From contig NZ_JRJG01000009.1 of the NCBI RefSeq assembly GCF_000759435.1, positions 1-62,442 of the forward strand: a stretch of 62,442 nt of DNA, read 5' to 3'. Of the stretch, positions 34,432 to 41,900 are shown piece by piece. The notes beneath the pieces were generated by a model, which worked only from the letters and a program-made list of their open reading frames with translations, did not search any database and was not told the DNA's origin. Every line of letters begins with the position of its first letter. Position 1 is the first letter of the stretch. The stretch comes from Hoeflea sp. BAL378. GTDB lineage: Bacteria > Pseudomonadota > Alphaproteobacteria > Rhizobiales > Rhizobiaceae. Position numbers and translations under genes: made by a program.

Positions 34432-35198
34432 GCGCCGGCCTCGCCGCCCATCGCCTCGCCGGCCATGTCGTGGTCACCGGCGGCGCCTCGGGCATCGGCG
34501 AGGCCACCGTTCTCATGCTGATCGACGAGGGCGTCGCCGTCTCCATCCTCGATGCGAGCGGAGACGCGGTGACCCGCACCGAGGAACGGCTCGAGGGCGA
34601 GGATGTTCTGGCGCTCAACTGCGACGTCACCGACGAGGAGGAGGTGGCCGAGTGCCTGGCCCAGGCCGTCGACGCCTTCGGCCCGGTCACCGGCCTCGTC
34701 AACTGCGCCAGTATCGATCGCGACCTGCCGGCGGAAAAGACCAGCGCCGAGATCTTCCGCCAGGTCCTCGACGTCAATCTGACCGGCAGCTTCATTGTCT
34801 GCCGCGCCTGCCTCGACCAGATGGGCGACACGCTGGCGATCGTCAATCTCGCCTCGGTCGCGGGCCAGCGCGCCAATGCCGGCCGCGTGGCCTATGGCGC
34901 GTCCAAGGCCGGAATCATCCTGATGAGCCAGGTGCTCGCCAATGAATGGGGCGCCTCGGGCGTCCGCGTCAACGTGGTCGCCCCCGGCGCCATCGACACC
35001 GCGCCCAGCGCCAGGGCGCCCTCGATCGACGACCGCAGGCTCTGGACCGCCCACACGCCGCTCGGCCGCTACGGCCGCGCCGACGAGGTGGCGAGCGCCA
35101 TCCTGTTCCTGCTCTCCCCCGCGGCGAGCTACATCAACGGCCAGGTGCTGACCGTCGACGGCGGCTTCGCCTCCTCGGGGATCGTCGCCGGGCGGTAG
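34428..35198 (+). CDS. Short-chain dehydrogenase/reductase
   Basis: The 256-residue protein is a classical SDR. It has the NAD(P) motif Thr-Gly-Gly-Ala-Ser-Gly-Ile-Gly (residues 17-24), Asn-Cys-Ala-Ser in place of Asn-Asn-Ala-Gly near 91, the catalytic Ser before Val-Ala-Gly, and Tyr-Gly-Ala-Ser-Lys near 152. Asp after the second strand (Ile-Leu-Asp-Ala-Ser) suggests NAD rather than NADP. The GTG start overlaps the thiolase stop. Together they could carry out a hydroxyacyl-CoA oxidation followed by thiolysis. Confidence 0.9.
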   Translation: MSAGLAAHRLAGHVVVTGGASGIGEATVLMLIDEGVAVSILDASGDAVTRTEERLEGEDVLALNCDVTDEEEVAECLAQAVDAFGPVTGLVNCASIDRDLPAEKTSAEIFRQVLDVNLTGSFIVCRACLDQMGDTLAIVNLASVAGQRANAGRVAYGASKAGIILMSQVLANEWGASGVRVNVVAPGAIDTAPSARAPSIDDRRLWTAHTPLGRYGRADEVASAILFLLSPAASYINGQVLTVDGGFASSGIVAGR

Positions 35199-35210
35199 GC
35201 CGGGAAGCCG

Positions 35211-36209
35211 TCAGTCCCTCGTCTCGCGCGGCTGCGGCGCGGCGGCCGGAGCGGCCTCGGAGCGTGTCCGCCACAGCGACAGCGCCACCCCGCCCGCCAG
35301 GATCGCGGCGGTGACGCCGAGCGACAGCGCCGGCGGCACCTTCTCGATGCCGAGGAATTCGGCCGCCAGCACCTTGCCGCCGATGAAGATCAGCACCAGC
35401 GACAGCGCTGCCTTGAGGTGGACGAAACGGTGCAGCATCGCCGAGAGCGCGAAGAACAGCGCCCTCAAACCGAGGATGGCGAAGATGTTGGACGTGTAGA
35501 TGATGTAGGGGTCGGTGGTGATGGCGAAGACGGCGGGGATCGAATCCACAGCGAAGATGGCGTCGGCGAGTTCCACCATCACCAGCGCCAGGAACAGCGG
35601 CGTCATGTAGAGAAGCGTCCTGTCGCCGCTTGCCGCGGGCAGGCGCACGAAGAAATGCTCGCCATGCAGGCGGTCGGTCACGCGGAACCGGCTGCGCATG
35701 AACCGGAGCACCGGATTGGCGGCGACATCGTACTCCTCGTCGCCGTCCCGCATCATCTTGATGCCGGTGAAGATCAGGAAGGCTGCGAAGATCAGCAGCA
35801 CCCATTCGAAACGCTCGACCACCGCCGCGCCCGCGCCGATCATGAGGCCGCGCAGCACGATGACGCCGAGCACGCCGTAGACGAGCAGCCGGTGCTGATA
35901 GGCCCGGGGCACGCCGAAATAGGAGAAGATCACGGCGATGACGAAGATATTGTCCATCGCCAGGCTCTTCTCGATCACGAAGCCGGTGAGATAGGTCACC
36001 GCGGCCCGCTCGCCGAGCTGCTGCCAGACCCAGACCGAAAAGCACAGGCCCACGGAAATGTAGAAGGACGACAGCCACAGGCTCTCGCGGATGCCGATCT
36101 CGTGCGATTTGCGATTGAGCACGCCGAGGTCGAAGGCGAGCAGCGCAAACACGAGCGCCAGGAACACGGCCCACGTCCACAAGGGCGTGCCGAGCATGTT
36201 GAAATACAT
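35211..36209 (-). CDS. TerC-family integral membrane protein
   Basis: The 332-residue protein has about eight transmembrane helices and the conserved acidic motifs of the family. These are Phe-Asp-Leu-Gly-Val-Leu-Asn in TM1, Glu-Lys-Ser-Leu-Ala-Met-Asp-Asn after TM3 and Glu-Leu-Ala-Asp-Ala-Ile-Phe-Ala-Val-Asp-Ser-Ile-Pro-Ala-Val later. Relatives are linked to tellurite resistance and to manganese export that metallates exported proteins. The frame opens to 36341, but Met at 36209 (Tyr-Phe-Asn-Met-Leu-Gly-Thr-Pro) fits the family start. It converges with the SDR gene. Confidence 0.92.
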   Translation of the reverse strand: MYFNMLGTPLWTWAVFLALVFALLAFDLGVLNRKSHEIGIRESLWLSSFYISVGLCFSVWVWQQLGERAAVTYLTGFVIEKSLAMDNIFVIAVIFSYFGVPRAYQHRLLVYGVLGVIVLRGLMIGAGAAVVERFEWVLLIFAAFLIFTGIKMMRDGDEEYDVAANPVLRFMRSRFRVTDRLHGEHFFVRLPAASGDRTLLYMTPLFLALVMVELADAIFAVDSIPAVFAITTDPYIIYTSNIFAILGLRALFFALSAMLHRFVHLKAALSLVLIFIGGKVLAAEFLGIEKVPPALSLGVTAAILAGGVALSLWRTRSEAAPAAAPQPRETRD

Positions 36210-36591
36210 GAAGTCCAAGTCGAAAGCCTCCGAGACGATCCGCCCGCATTTAGCCTGATCGCGGCCGCATGCGGCCAGGATCCCCCGCAAGGAACGAAAA
36301 TCAGAGCCTGCCATAGATCGGGATTGCCGGCGCGAATTCAATCGGCTGACGAAAAGATAGTTTCTCCCGCCCCGGATCCCGGCCGGCCTTGCCGACGACC
36401 GGGCGCGCCGCTCCCGGAAAGTCGGGTTTGTCCTGAATTTCTGCTTGCAGGTAAAAGTCTATAAAATGATCGTAAAAATGTCCGCGTTAAAGTTAATTCT
36501 TTGTTAAACGGCAGGCAAAGGACAAATGTATTGATTAGTTTTGGGCTCGACAGTAACGTTCCGCATGTATTGTATCCTGTCGGGACATCAG
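36210..36591. other. Divergent intergenic region between terC and the dlt-like operon
   Basis: The half next to terC is GC rich and contains a 14-base palindrome GGCCGCATGCGGCC (36263-36276). From 36440 the DNA is clearly AT rich. It contains TTAA-N7-TTAA at 36493-36507 and several other TTAA tracts. This probably is the promoter region of the three-gene operon. No small gene is supported. Confidence 0.45.
36493..36507. promoter_or_regulatory. CtrA-like box upstream of the dlt-like operon
   Basis: TTAA, exactly seven bases, then TTAA matches the core CtrA consensus (TTAA-N7-TTAA). It lies 85 bases before the proposed start codon, within an AT-rich promoter region. Chance occurrence is less likely in this GC-rich genome, but the stretch itself is AT rich. 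Confidence 0.4.
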
Positions 36592-38169
36592 ATGACGGAA
36601 AATTTAAACATTGCCGAGTTTATATATGTAAACTCCAGATCCCATCCGCAGCGATCAGCCATTGTCTGTGGCTCCGACGCCGTTAACTATTCGGACCTTG
36701 CGCTCAAATCCCGCACTCTTGCCCGGCAGATCCGCCCCGGACTGACCCATGGCCGCTGTGGAATCCTCGGGTCGCGCAGCATCGAGGCCTGCGTCGCAGT
36801 TCTCGGCATCGCCTGGGCGGGCGGCACCTATGTTCCGCTCAGCCTGAAATACCCCGAGCAGCGCCTCGTCGACCTGCTCGACCTGCTCGATCTGGACGTG
36901 CTCATCGTCGATCAGGCGGGCTTCAAGCTGCTGAGCGGCCCGGTGCGTGACCACTGCCCGGATCTGCTGCTCGTGCCCACCGGGACCCCGGGCGAGTTCG
37001 AACCCGAAGGCCGCGCCGCACGGTTCGCCGCCGGCGACGATCTCGCGCGACCGGTTCCCGTGGCGCCTGACCATCTCGCCTATATCGAGTTCACCTCCGG
37101 CACCACCGGCAGGCCCAAGGGCGTCATGGTCAGCGCCGGCGCGGTCGCGAGCTACATCGACGCCATGCGCGGCTGGTATGATTTCGGCCCGGAGGACCGC
37201 GCCGCCGAGACCTGCGACATCACCTTCGATCTCTCGGTGCACAACATGCTGATGATCTGGCAGGCGGGCGGCTGTCTGTATATCATGCGGCCGCTCGATC
37301 TCGTCGCGCCGGCCCGCTTCATCGCCAGGCACGCGATCACCACCTGGCTCTCGGTGCCCTCGCTGGTGGCCATGATGAAGCAGACCAGCGCGCTCGCGCC
37401 CGGCTCGCTGCCGTCGCTGCGCATCTCGCTGTTCTGCGGCGAGCCGCTGCCGGTCGAGATCGCCCGCGACTGGGCCGCGGCCGCACCCAACTCCGTCGTC
37501 GACAACATCTACGGCCCGACCGAGGCGACCATCGCCTGCCTGCGCCAGCCCTGGACCGAGCCCGGCGTCGTCACGGCGTCGCGCGGCATCGTCGCGATCG
37601 GCCATGCCTATCCGGGCATGAAGGCGATGATCGTCGACGCCGACCGCCGTCCGGTCGCCGATCTGACCCCGGGCGAGATCGCGCTTAGTGGACGGCAGCT
37701 TGCCGAGGGCTATTTCGCGCAAGGTCCGCTCACCGCGGAGCGCTTCCCGATGATCGATGGCGAGAGGTGGTACCTGACCGGCGACAGCGGCTACCGCGAC
37801 GCGGACGGCGTGTTCCATCACCTCGGCCGGCTCGACAACCAGGTCAAGGTCAACGGCCACCGGGTCGAGCTCGAGGAGATCGACATGCAGATCCGGCGCG
37901 CCGCCGGCACCGACATGGCCTGCGCCGTGGCCTGGCCGGTCTCTCATGGCAGCGCGCAAGGAATCGTCGGCTTTGTCGCCGGCGGCCGGGCCGGCGGCGA
38001 CGAGATCCGCGCCGCGCTGCGCGATTGCCTGCCGCCGCACATGGTTCCGGCCCGGATCCATGTGCTTGAGACGCTGCCGCTCAACGGCAATGGAAAGGTC
38101 GACCGCAAGGCGCTGCTCGCCCGGCTCGACCATAACGAAGTACCCACCCAGCCGGAGTTGGCGTCATGA
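36592..38169 (+). CDS. AMP-forming amino-acid ligase, DltA-like adenylation enzyme
   Basis: The 525-residue protein is an acyl/aminoacyl-adenylating enzyme of the DltA/NRPS A-domain type. Visible core motifs are Thr-Ser-Gly-Thr-Thr-Gly-Arg-Pro-Lys-Gly (residues 168-177), Phe-Asp-Leu-Ser-Val near 214, Asn-Ile-Tyr-Gly-Pro-Thr-Glu-Ala-Thr (305-313), Tyr-Leu-Thr-Gly-Asp near 397 and the C-terminal Asn-Gly-Lys-Val-Asp-Arg with catalytic Lys502. The Asp in Phe-Asp-Leu-Ser contacts the amino group in amino-acid-activating members, so an amino acid substrate is likely. Its stop overlaps the next gene by 4 bases. It should load the carrier protein encoded at 39662. The start is uncertain; ATG 36565 is an alternative. 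Confidence 0.82.
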   Translation: MTENLNIAEFIYVNSRSHPQRSAIVCGSDAVNYSDLALKSRTLARQIRPGLTHGRCGILGSRSIEACVAVLGIAWAGGTYVPLSLKYPEQRLVDLLDLLDLDVLIVDQAGFKLLSGPVRDHCPDLLLVPTGTPGEFEPEGRAARFAAGDDLARPVPVAPDHLAYIEFTSGTTGRPKGVMVSAGAVASYIDAMRGWYDFGPEDRAAETCDITFDLSVHNMLMIWQAGGCLYIMRPLDLVAPARFIARHAITTWLSVPSLVAMMKQTSALAPGSLPSLRISLFCGEPLPVEIARDWAAAAPNSVVDNIYGPTEATIACLRQPWTEPGVVTASRGIVAIGHAYPGMKAMIVDADRRPVADLTPGEIALSGRQLAEGYFAQGPLTAERFPMIDGERWYLTGDSGYRDADGVFHHLGRLDNQVKVNGHRVELEEIDMQIRRAAGTDMACAVAWPVSHGSAQGIVGFVAGGRAGGDEIRAALRDCLPPHMVPARIHVLETLPLNGNGKVDRKALLARLDHNEVPTQPELAS

Positions 38170-39662
38170 CCTCGCTTGATCTTCCCGCCCGTCAGCCCAA
38201 GCCGCTGGCCGGGCTCAACCCGCTCAGGCTGCGCGAGCTGTGGCTCGGCATGGACAGCAACGGCCGCGTCCTCCAATGGGCGCAGTCGAGAACGGGGATC
38301 GCCGTGCTGCACGCGGCGTTCCTGCTCTTCATGGCGCTCCTGCCGGTGGTCCGCACCAAGCATCTGGCGATCATCGCCGTTGCCCTGGTGCTCTCGGCGC
38401 TTCTGCCGGGCCGCCGCGCCCTCGTGCTCGCCGGCATGGGCACGCTCTACTTCCTGCTCAGGCCGTTCAAGAGCGAAGACCACTACCAGTATTTCGGCGA
38501 GATCTGGCGCGAGGCCTCCGTGCTCACGGGCAGCGCCCAGGCCGGCATGGTCCTGTGCGGCGCGGCCTTCCTGGCCCTCGTGCTGCTGCTCATCGAAAAC
38601 CAGCGGCGCAGGCATGTCCCCGTCCTCGCCGAACGCCCGGTCCTGTCGCTGTTCCTGGTCGGCGTGGCGCTGACCGCCGTCACCTTGCTGGTTCCGCGCG
38701 GCCATGCGCTGTTCACGCTGGCCTGGCTTGCCGTCGCCTATGTCTCGGCCACCTTCTTCTTCATCGGCTATATCCTGATGGGCGTCAGGCAGAAGCCCGC
38801 TTTGTCCAACGCCACCTTCCTGGGCTATGTCCGCCCGTTCTGGGCGGAGAGCATCGTGCCGATCAAGGGCCCGGGCTACCTCTCGAAATTCGAGGCCCAT
38901 GATGCGGACGCGATGGCCCGGACACGGCTCAAGGGGCTGAAGCTCGTCGTCTGGGCGGTCATCCTGTTCTGGGGCGGCGACCTCGTCTTCCGCGAGATCG
39001 TCCATGCCCGCCTCGGACTGCCCCATTTCGAGCCGCTGATCCGGTCGGTCGCCGCGGGCGAGGCCCATTCGGTGGCGCTCAACTGGCTGGTGGTGGCGGT
39101 GCATTTCCTCGAGAAGGTGCTCATCGTCGGCGCCTCGGTCCACGCCTTCGTGGCGGTGATCCGCATGGCCGGGTTCGCCATTCCGCGCGGCATGGTCCGG
39201 CCGCTCGCCTCGCGCACCATTTCCGAATATTGGGGACGCTATCTGTTCTATTTCAAGGAACTGTTGTCGGATTTCTTCTTCTTCCCGACGTTCCAGCGCT
39301 GCTTCAAGAAGCATCCGCGGCTCCGCATCGCCTTCGCCACCTTCATGGCGGCGTTTGTCGGCAACATCCTGTTCGACGTCATCAGCCAGGCGCCCGGCTT
39401 CGGCCTCGACGGCTGGGCCGCCACGATCGACAATTTCCAGTCCTACACGGTCTATGCCGGGGCGCTGACGCTCGGGATCATCTGGTCGCAGCTCTACCAG
39501 ACCCAGCCCAGGCCGGAGGACGGTTTCGTCCGCTACCAGGTGGCGCCGCGCGTCCTTGTCCTGGGCTTCTTCGGCCTGCTGCAGATCTTCGATGACTCCT
39601 CGGGCATCGTTTCCTTCAGCGACCGTTTCACCTTCTTTGTCAGCCTGTTTGGAGTGAACTGA
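38166..39662 (+). CDS. Polytopic membrane protein, MBOAT/DltB-like by context
   Basis: The 498-residue protein has about eleven hydrophobic segments starting near residue 42. A central stretch (Arg-Thr-Ile-Ser-Glu-Tyr-Trp-Gly-Arg-Tyr, then Phe-Phe-Phe-Pro-Thr-Phe, residues 355-380) resembles the Phe-Trp-Arg-Arg block of MBOAT acyltransferases. The usual catalytic Trp-His-Gly is not seen; the equivalent place reads Phe-Val-Gly-Asn-Ile-Leu-Phe-Asp. Gene order between a ligase and a carrier protein matches dltB, so it may move the carrier-bound group across or onto an envelope acceptor. Start and stop overlap both neighbours. Family membership is only moderately supported. Confidence 0.7.
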   Translation: MTSLDLPARQPKPLAGLNPLRLRELWLGMDSNGRVLQWAQSRTGIAVLHAAFLLFMALLPVVRTKHLAIIAVALVLSALLPGRRALVLAGMGTLYFLLRPFKSEDHYQYFGEIWREASVLTGSAQAGMVLCGAAFLALVLLLIENQRRRHVPVLAERPVLSLFLVGVALTAVTLLVPRGHALFTLAWLAVAYVSATFFFIGYILMGVRQKPALSNATFLGYVRPFWAESIVPIKGPGYLSKFEAHDADAMARTRLKGLKLVVWAVILFWGGDLVFREIVHARLGLPHFEPLIRSVAAGEAHSVALNWLVVAVHFLEKVLIVGASVHAFVAVIRMAGFAIPRGMVRPLASRTISEYWGRYLFYFKELLSDFFFFPTFQRCFKKHPRLRIAFATFMAAFVGNILFDVISQAPGFGLDGWAATIDNFQSYTVYAGALTLGIIWSQLYQTQPRPEDGFVRYQVAPRVLVLGFFGLLQIFDDSSGIVSFSDRFTFFVSLFGVN

Positions 39663-39916
39663 TGCATCTGGATAAAACACACGCCGTCCGCGCGGCCCTG
39701 TCGGACCTGCTCATCGAGCGCGGCCAGTCGCCCCATTTCGGTGACACAGACTCCCTGTTCGACAGCGGCAGGCTCGATTCGCTGGCGGCGGTGAAGCTGC
39801 TGATGATGCTCGAATCGGAGTTCGGTCTCGACCTCAGCGACCCGGATTTCGAGATCGCCCGGATCGACAGCCTGGCGGCGATCCTCGACCTGGTCGGCGA
39901 GGGCGCCCCGGCCTGA
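39662..39916 (+). CDS. Acyl/aminoacyl carrier protein, DltC-like
   Basis: The 84-residue protein is a carrier protein of the ACP/PCP fold. The phosphopantetheine site is Ser40 in Arg-Leu-Asp-Ser-Leu-Ala-Ala-Val, followed by helix 2 (Lys-Leu-Leu-Met-Met-Leu-Glu). It is acidic, as ACPs are. The ATG shares its first base with the stop of the membrane protein gene. It is the presumed partner of the adenylating enzyme two genes upstream. No phosphopantetheinyl transferase is in the window. It is clearly different from the housekeeping AcpP. Confidence 0.88.
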   Translation: MHLDKTHAVRAALSDLLIERGQSPHFGDTDSLFDSGRLDSLAAVKLLMMLESEFGLDLSDPDFEIARIDSLAAILDLVGEGAPA

Positions 39917-39951
39917 CGCCGGCTGTCCTTGCCCGGGCGACGTGAGGCGGC

Positions 39952-40794
39952 CTAGCCGCGCCGTCCGATCGACACGCCCACGGCGGTCGCGCCGATCACC
40001 AGCGCCATGCCGGCCCATTGCCAGGCGTTGAACCATTCGCCCAGCGCCGCCGCGCCGATGGCGGTGGCCACCACCGGGCTCGCGAGCGCCAGATAGGCAG
40101 TGGACGGCCCCAGCCGGCCGATGCCGCGGGTCCAGACGAAATAGGAAAACGCCGTGCCCATGAGCATCAGCCAGCCATAGCCGAGGATCTCGGTGAGCCC
40201 GGGCGCCGGCGGCAGGCCCTCGACCATCAGCGCCACCGGCATCAGCATCGCGCCGCCCAGGATCAGTTGCCAGGTGGTGGTCTCGAGCGGCGTGCCCATC
40301 CGGCCCCAGCGGTCGATCAGCAGCGTGCCCGCCGCCATCGACAGGGCCCCGCCGATCGCAGCCGCCACGCCGATCGGGTCGGGCCGCGCCTCGGGCGACA
40401 GCACCAGCAGGCCGACGCCCGCGACGCCCGCCACGCCGGCGAGGATCTGCACCGGATGTGGCGCCCGGCCGATGAGCCAGGCCGAGATCAGGATCACCAC
40501 CAGCGGCTGGATCGCGCCCAGCGTCGCCGCCAACCCGCCCGGCATCCGGGCGGCGGCCACGAACAGCAGCGCGAAGAAGATGGCGATGTTGGTAAGCCCG
40601 ATCGCCGCATGGCGCCTGAGCGCCGCCGCCGGCGGTATCCGCGGATTGAGCGCGAGCAGGATCAGGCCCGCGGGCAGCGCCCGCATCGCCCCGGTCAGCA
40701 GCGGATGGCTCACCGGCAGCGTTTCGGTGAACACCGCATAGGTGGTTCCCCAGAGCATCGGCCCCAGGAGCGTGATCAGGATGGTGCGCAGCAT
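39952..40794 (-). CDS. DMT-superfamily (EamA) transporter, YedA/RhaT-like
   Basis: The 280-residue protein has ten hydrophobic helices in two EamA repeats. The first helix carries Gly-Pro-Met-Leu-Trp-Gly-Thr-Thr-Tyr and the second repeat has Phe-Ser-Tyr-Phe-Val-Trp-Thr-Arg-Gly. It is compact and ends right after the last helix. It converges with the carrier protein gene (35 bases apart). Amino acid or drug export is typical of the family; the substrate here is unknown. Confidence 0.85.
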   Translation of the reverse strand: MLRTILITLLGPMLWGTTYAVFTETLPVSHPLLTGAMRALPAGLILLALNPRIPPAAALRRHAAIGLTNIAIFFALLFVAAARMPGGLAATLGAIQPLVVILISAWLIGRAPHPVQILAGVAGVAGVGLLVLSPEARPDPIGVAAAIGGALSMAAGTLLIDRWGRMGTPLETTTWQLILGGAMLMPVALMVEGLPPAPGLTEILGYGWLMLMGTAFSYFVWTRGIGRLGPSTAYLALASPVVATAIGAAALGEWFNAWQWAGMALVIGATAVGVSIGRRG

Positions 40795-40891
40795 GAGAGG
40801 TGAGGGCGGTTCCGGTGGGTCGGCCCCAAGCTTACCGATCCATCGCCGCGGCGCAATCGGGAAACGGGACGGCGACCGGCCCGGCCACCGC

Positions 40892-41515
40892 CTAGCCGAT
40901 CAGTCCCGGCCGCAGGCCTTCGGCGAGCAGGGCGCGCACCCTGGCCGCCGCTTCCGCCTTGGTCACCCGGCCGTCGCCATTGGCGTCGAGCCCGCGGTTG
41001 AGCTTGTAGGCGACCGATCCCTTGCGGAACAGCACATGGCCCGGCTCCCGGCCCACGGCGCGGGGATAGAGCACCGCCATGTAGGCGCTGTCGAGATCGC
41101 CCATCCGCCCGGCATAGGGGGCCAAGTATTTTTCGACATAGTCGAGCTGCTCGAGGGCGCTCATGGTTGCTAGCCGCGCGGTGGTCGTCCCGAGCGCCTT
41201 GGCCGTCGCCGGCATGAACTGGATCAGGCCCGTGGCGCCCGACCCGGCGCGGTTGGTGACGGCGGGGTCGAAGCTGCGGCCGGTCTCGAAGGCCATGATC
41301 GCCATCAGGTGGTCGGGCTCCATCTCGAGGCGGCGGCACAGCGCGATGGTCTTGCGCTTGAACGCGTCCGGGACCTTCGCGCCCCAGGCGATCGCGGGGT
41401 CCGTCCGGGCCGCCGATGGCGCCGGCATCGGCAGAGCGGCGGCGGCGGCGGCGGATGGGGCCTGCCGGCGCGGCAGCCAGGAAAACAGCGATGAGAACAG
41501 GGAAATCTGGGCCAT
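40892..41515 (-). CDS. Lytic transglycosylase (SLT domain) with EF-hand-like C-terminus
   Basis: The 207-residue protein has a transglycosylase SLT fold at about residues 50-165. The catalytic Glu is in Met-Ala-Phe-Glu-Thr-Gly near 77, followed by Gly-Ala-Thr-Gly-Leu-Ile-Gln-Phe-Met near 95. Residues 176-192 (Leu-Asp-Ala-Asn-Gly-Asp-Gly-Arg-Val-Thr-Lys-Ala-Glu) match a single EF-hand calcium loop. The N-terminus is Ala/Pro rich and has no normal signal peptide, so export is unclear. It could act on peptidoglycan, possibly in a phage- or secretion-related role. Confidence 0.82.
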   Translation of the reverse strand: MAQISLFSSLFSWLPRRQAPSAAAAAALPMPAPSAARTDPAIAWGAKVPDAFKRKTIALCRRLEMEPDHLMAIMAFETGRSFDPAVTNRAGSGATGLIQFMPATAKALGTTTARLATMSALEQLDYVEKYLAPYAGRMGDLDSAYMAVLYPRAVGREPGHVLFRKGSVAYKLNRGLDANGDGRVTKAEAAARVRALLAEGLRPGLIG

Positions 41516-41900
41516 GAGAGGGTCTCCGGTGGGTGTGGGTGAAAGCTATGTGCCGCAGACAAGTCTAAGACCGGATCCAGAGGCGGGGACGTTTGGCGAG
41601 AACAAGGTCCCTATGCTTCCCGGGGCGCGGACGCCGCCGCCCGCCGGTCGCGGCCGGATCCCGACGACGGAACGGGGCCGAAAGATCCGTCTTTTCAGGT
41701 CATTGACGGAGGTGGGTGGCGCACGGCGTGCGCCGCGGACAGGGCCGCGGCCGCGGACTTGCACGGCATCGCCGGTCCGCGGGTGCACGCCGTTTCTTCC
41801 CCGCCCCTTGCCCAGGACGCCCGCTTCTGCGATCACTCGGGCGCACGAGCCGGAGGTGAGATCCGCTCGAACGTCCCGTCACAGCCAGGAAGCACGCCCC
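41516..41900. other. Intergenic region before the asparaginase gene
   Basis: The asparaginase frame is open across this region, but no plausible start or conserved sequence precedes 41901. The only signals are a GGTC-type region near 41680-41700 with an AT-richer stretch and a CAGGAAG ribosome site at 41887-41893. I see no repeat or RNA gene. Confidence 0.4.

Noticed and set aside
41163-41900. Long upstream extension of the asparaginase frame
   Set aside because: The extra residues have no family similarity, and part of them is the shadow of the transglycosylase gene.
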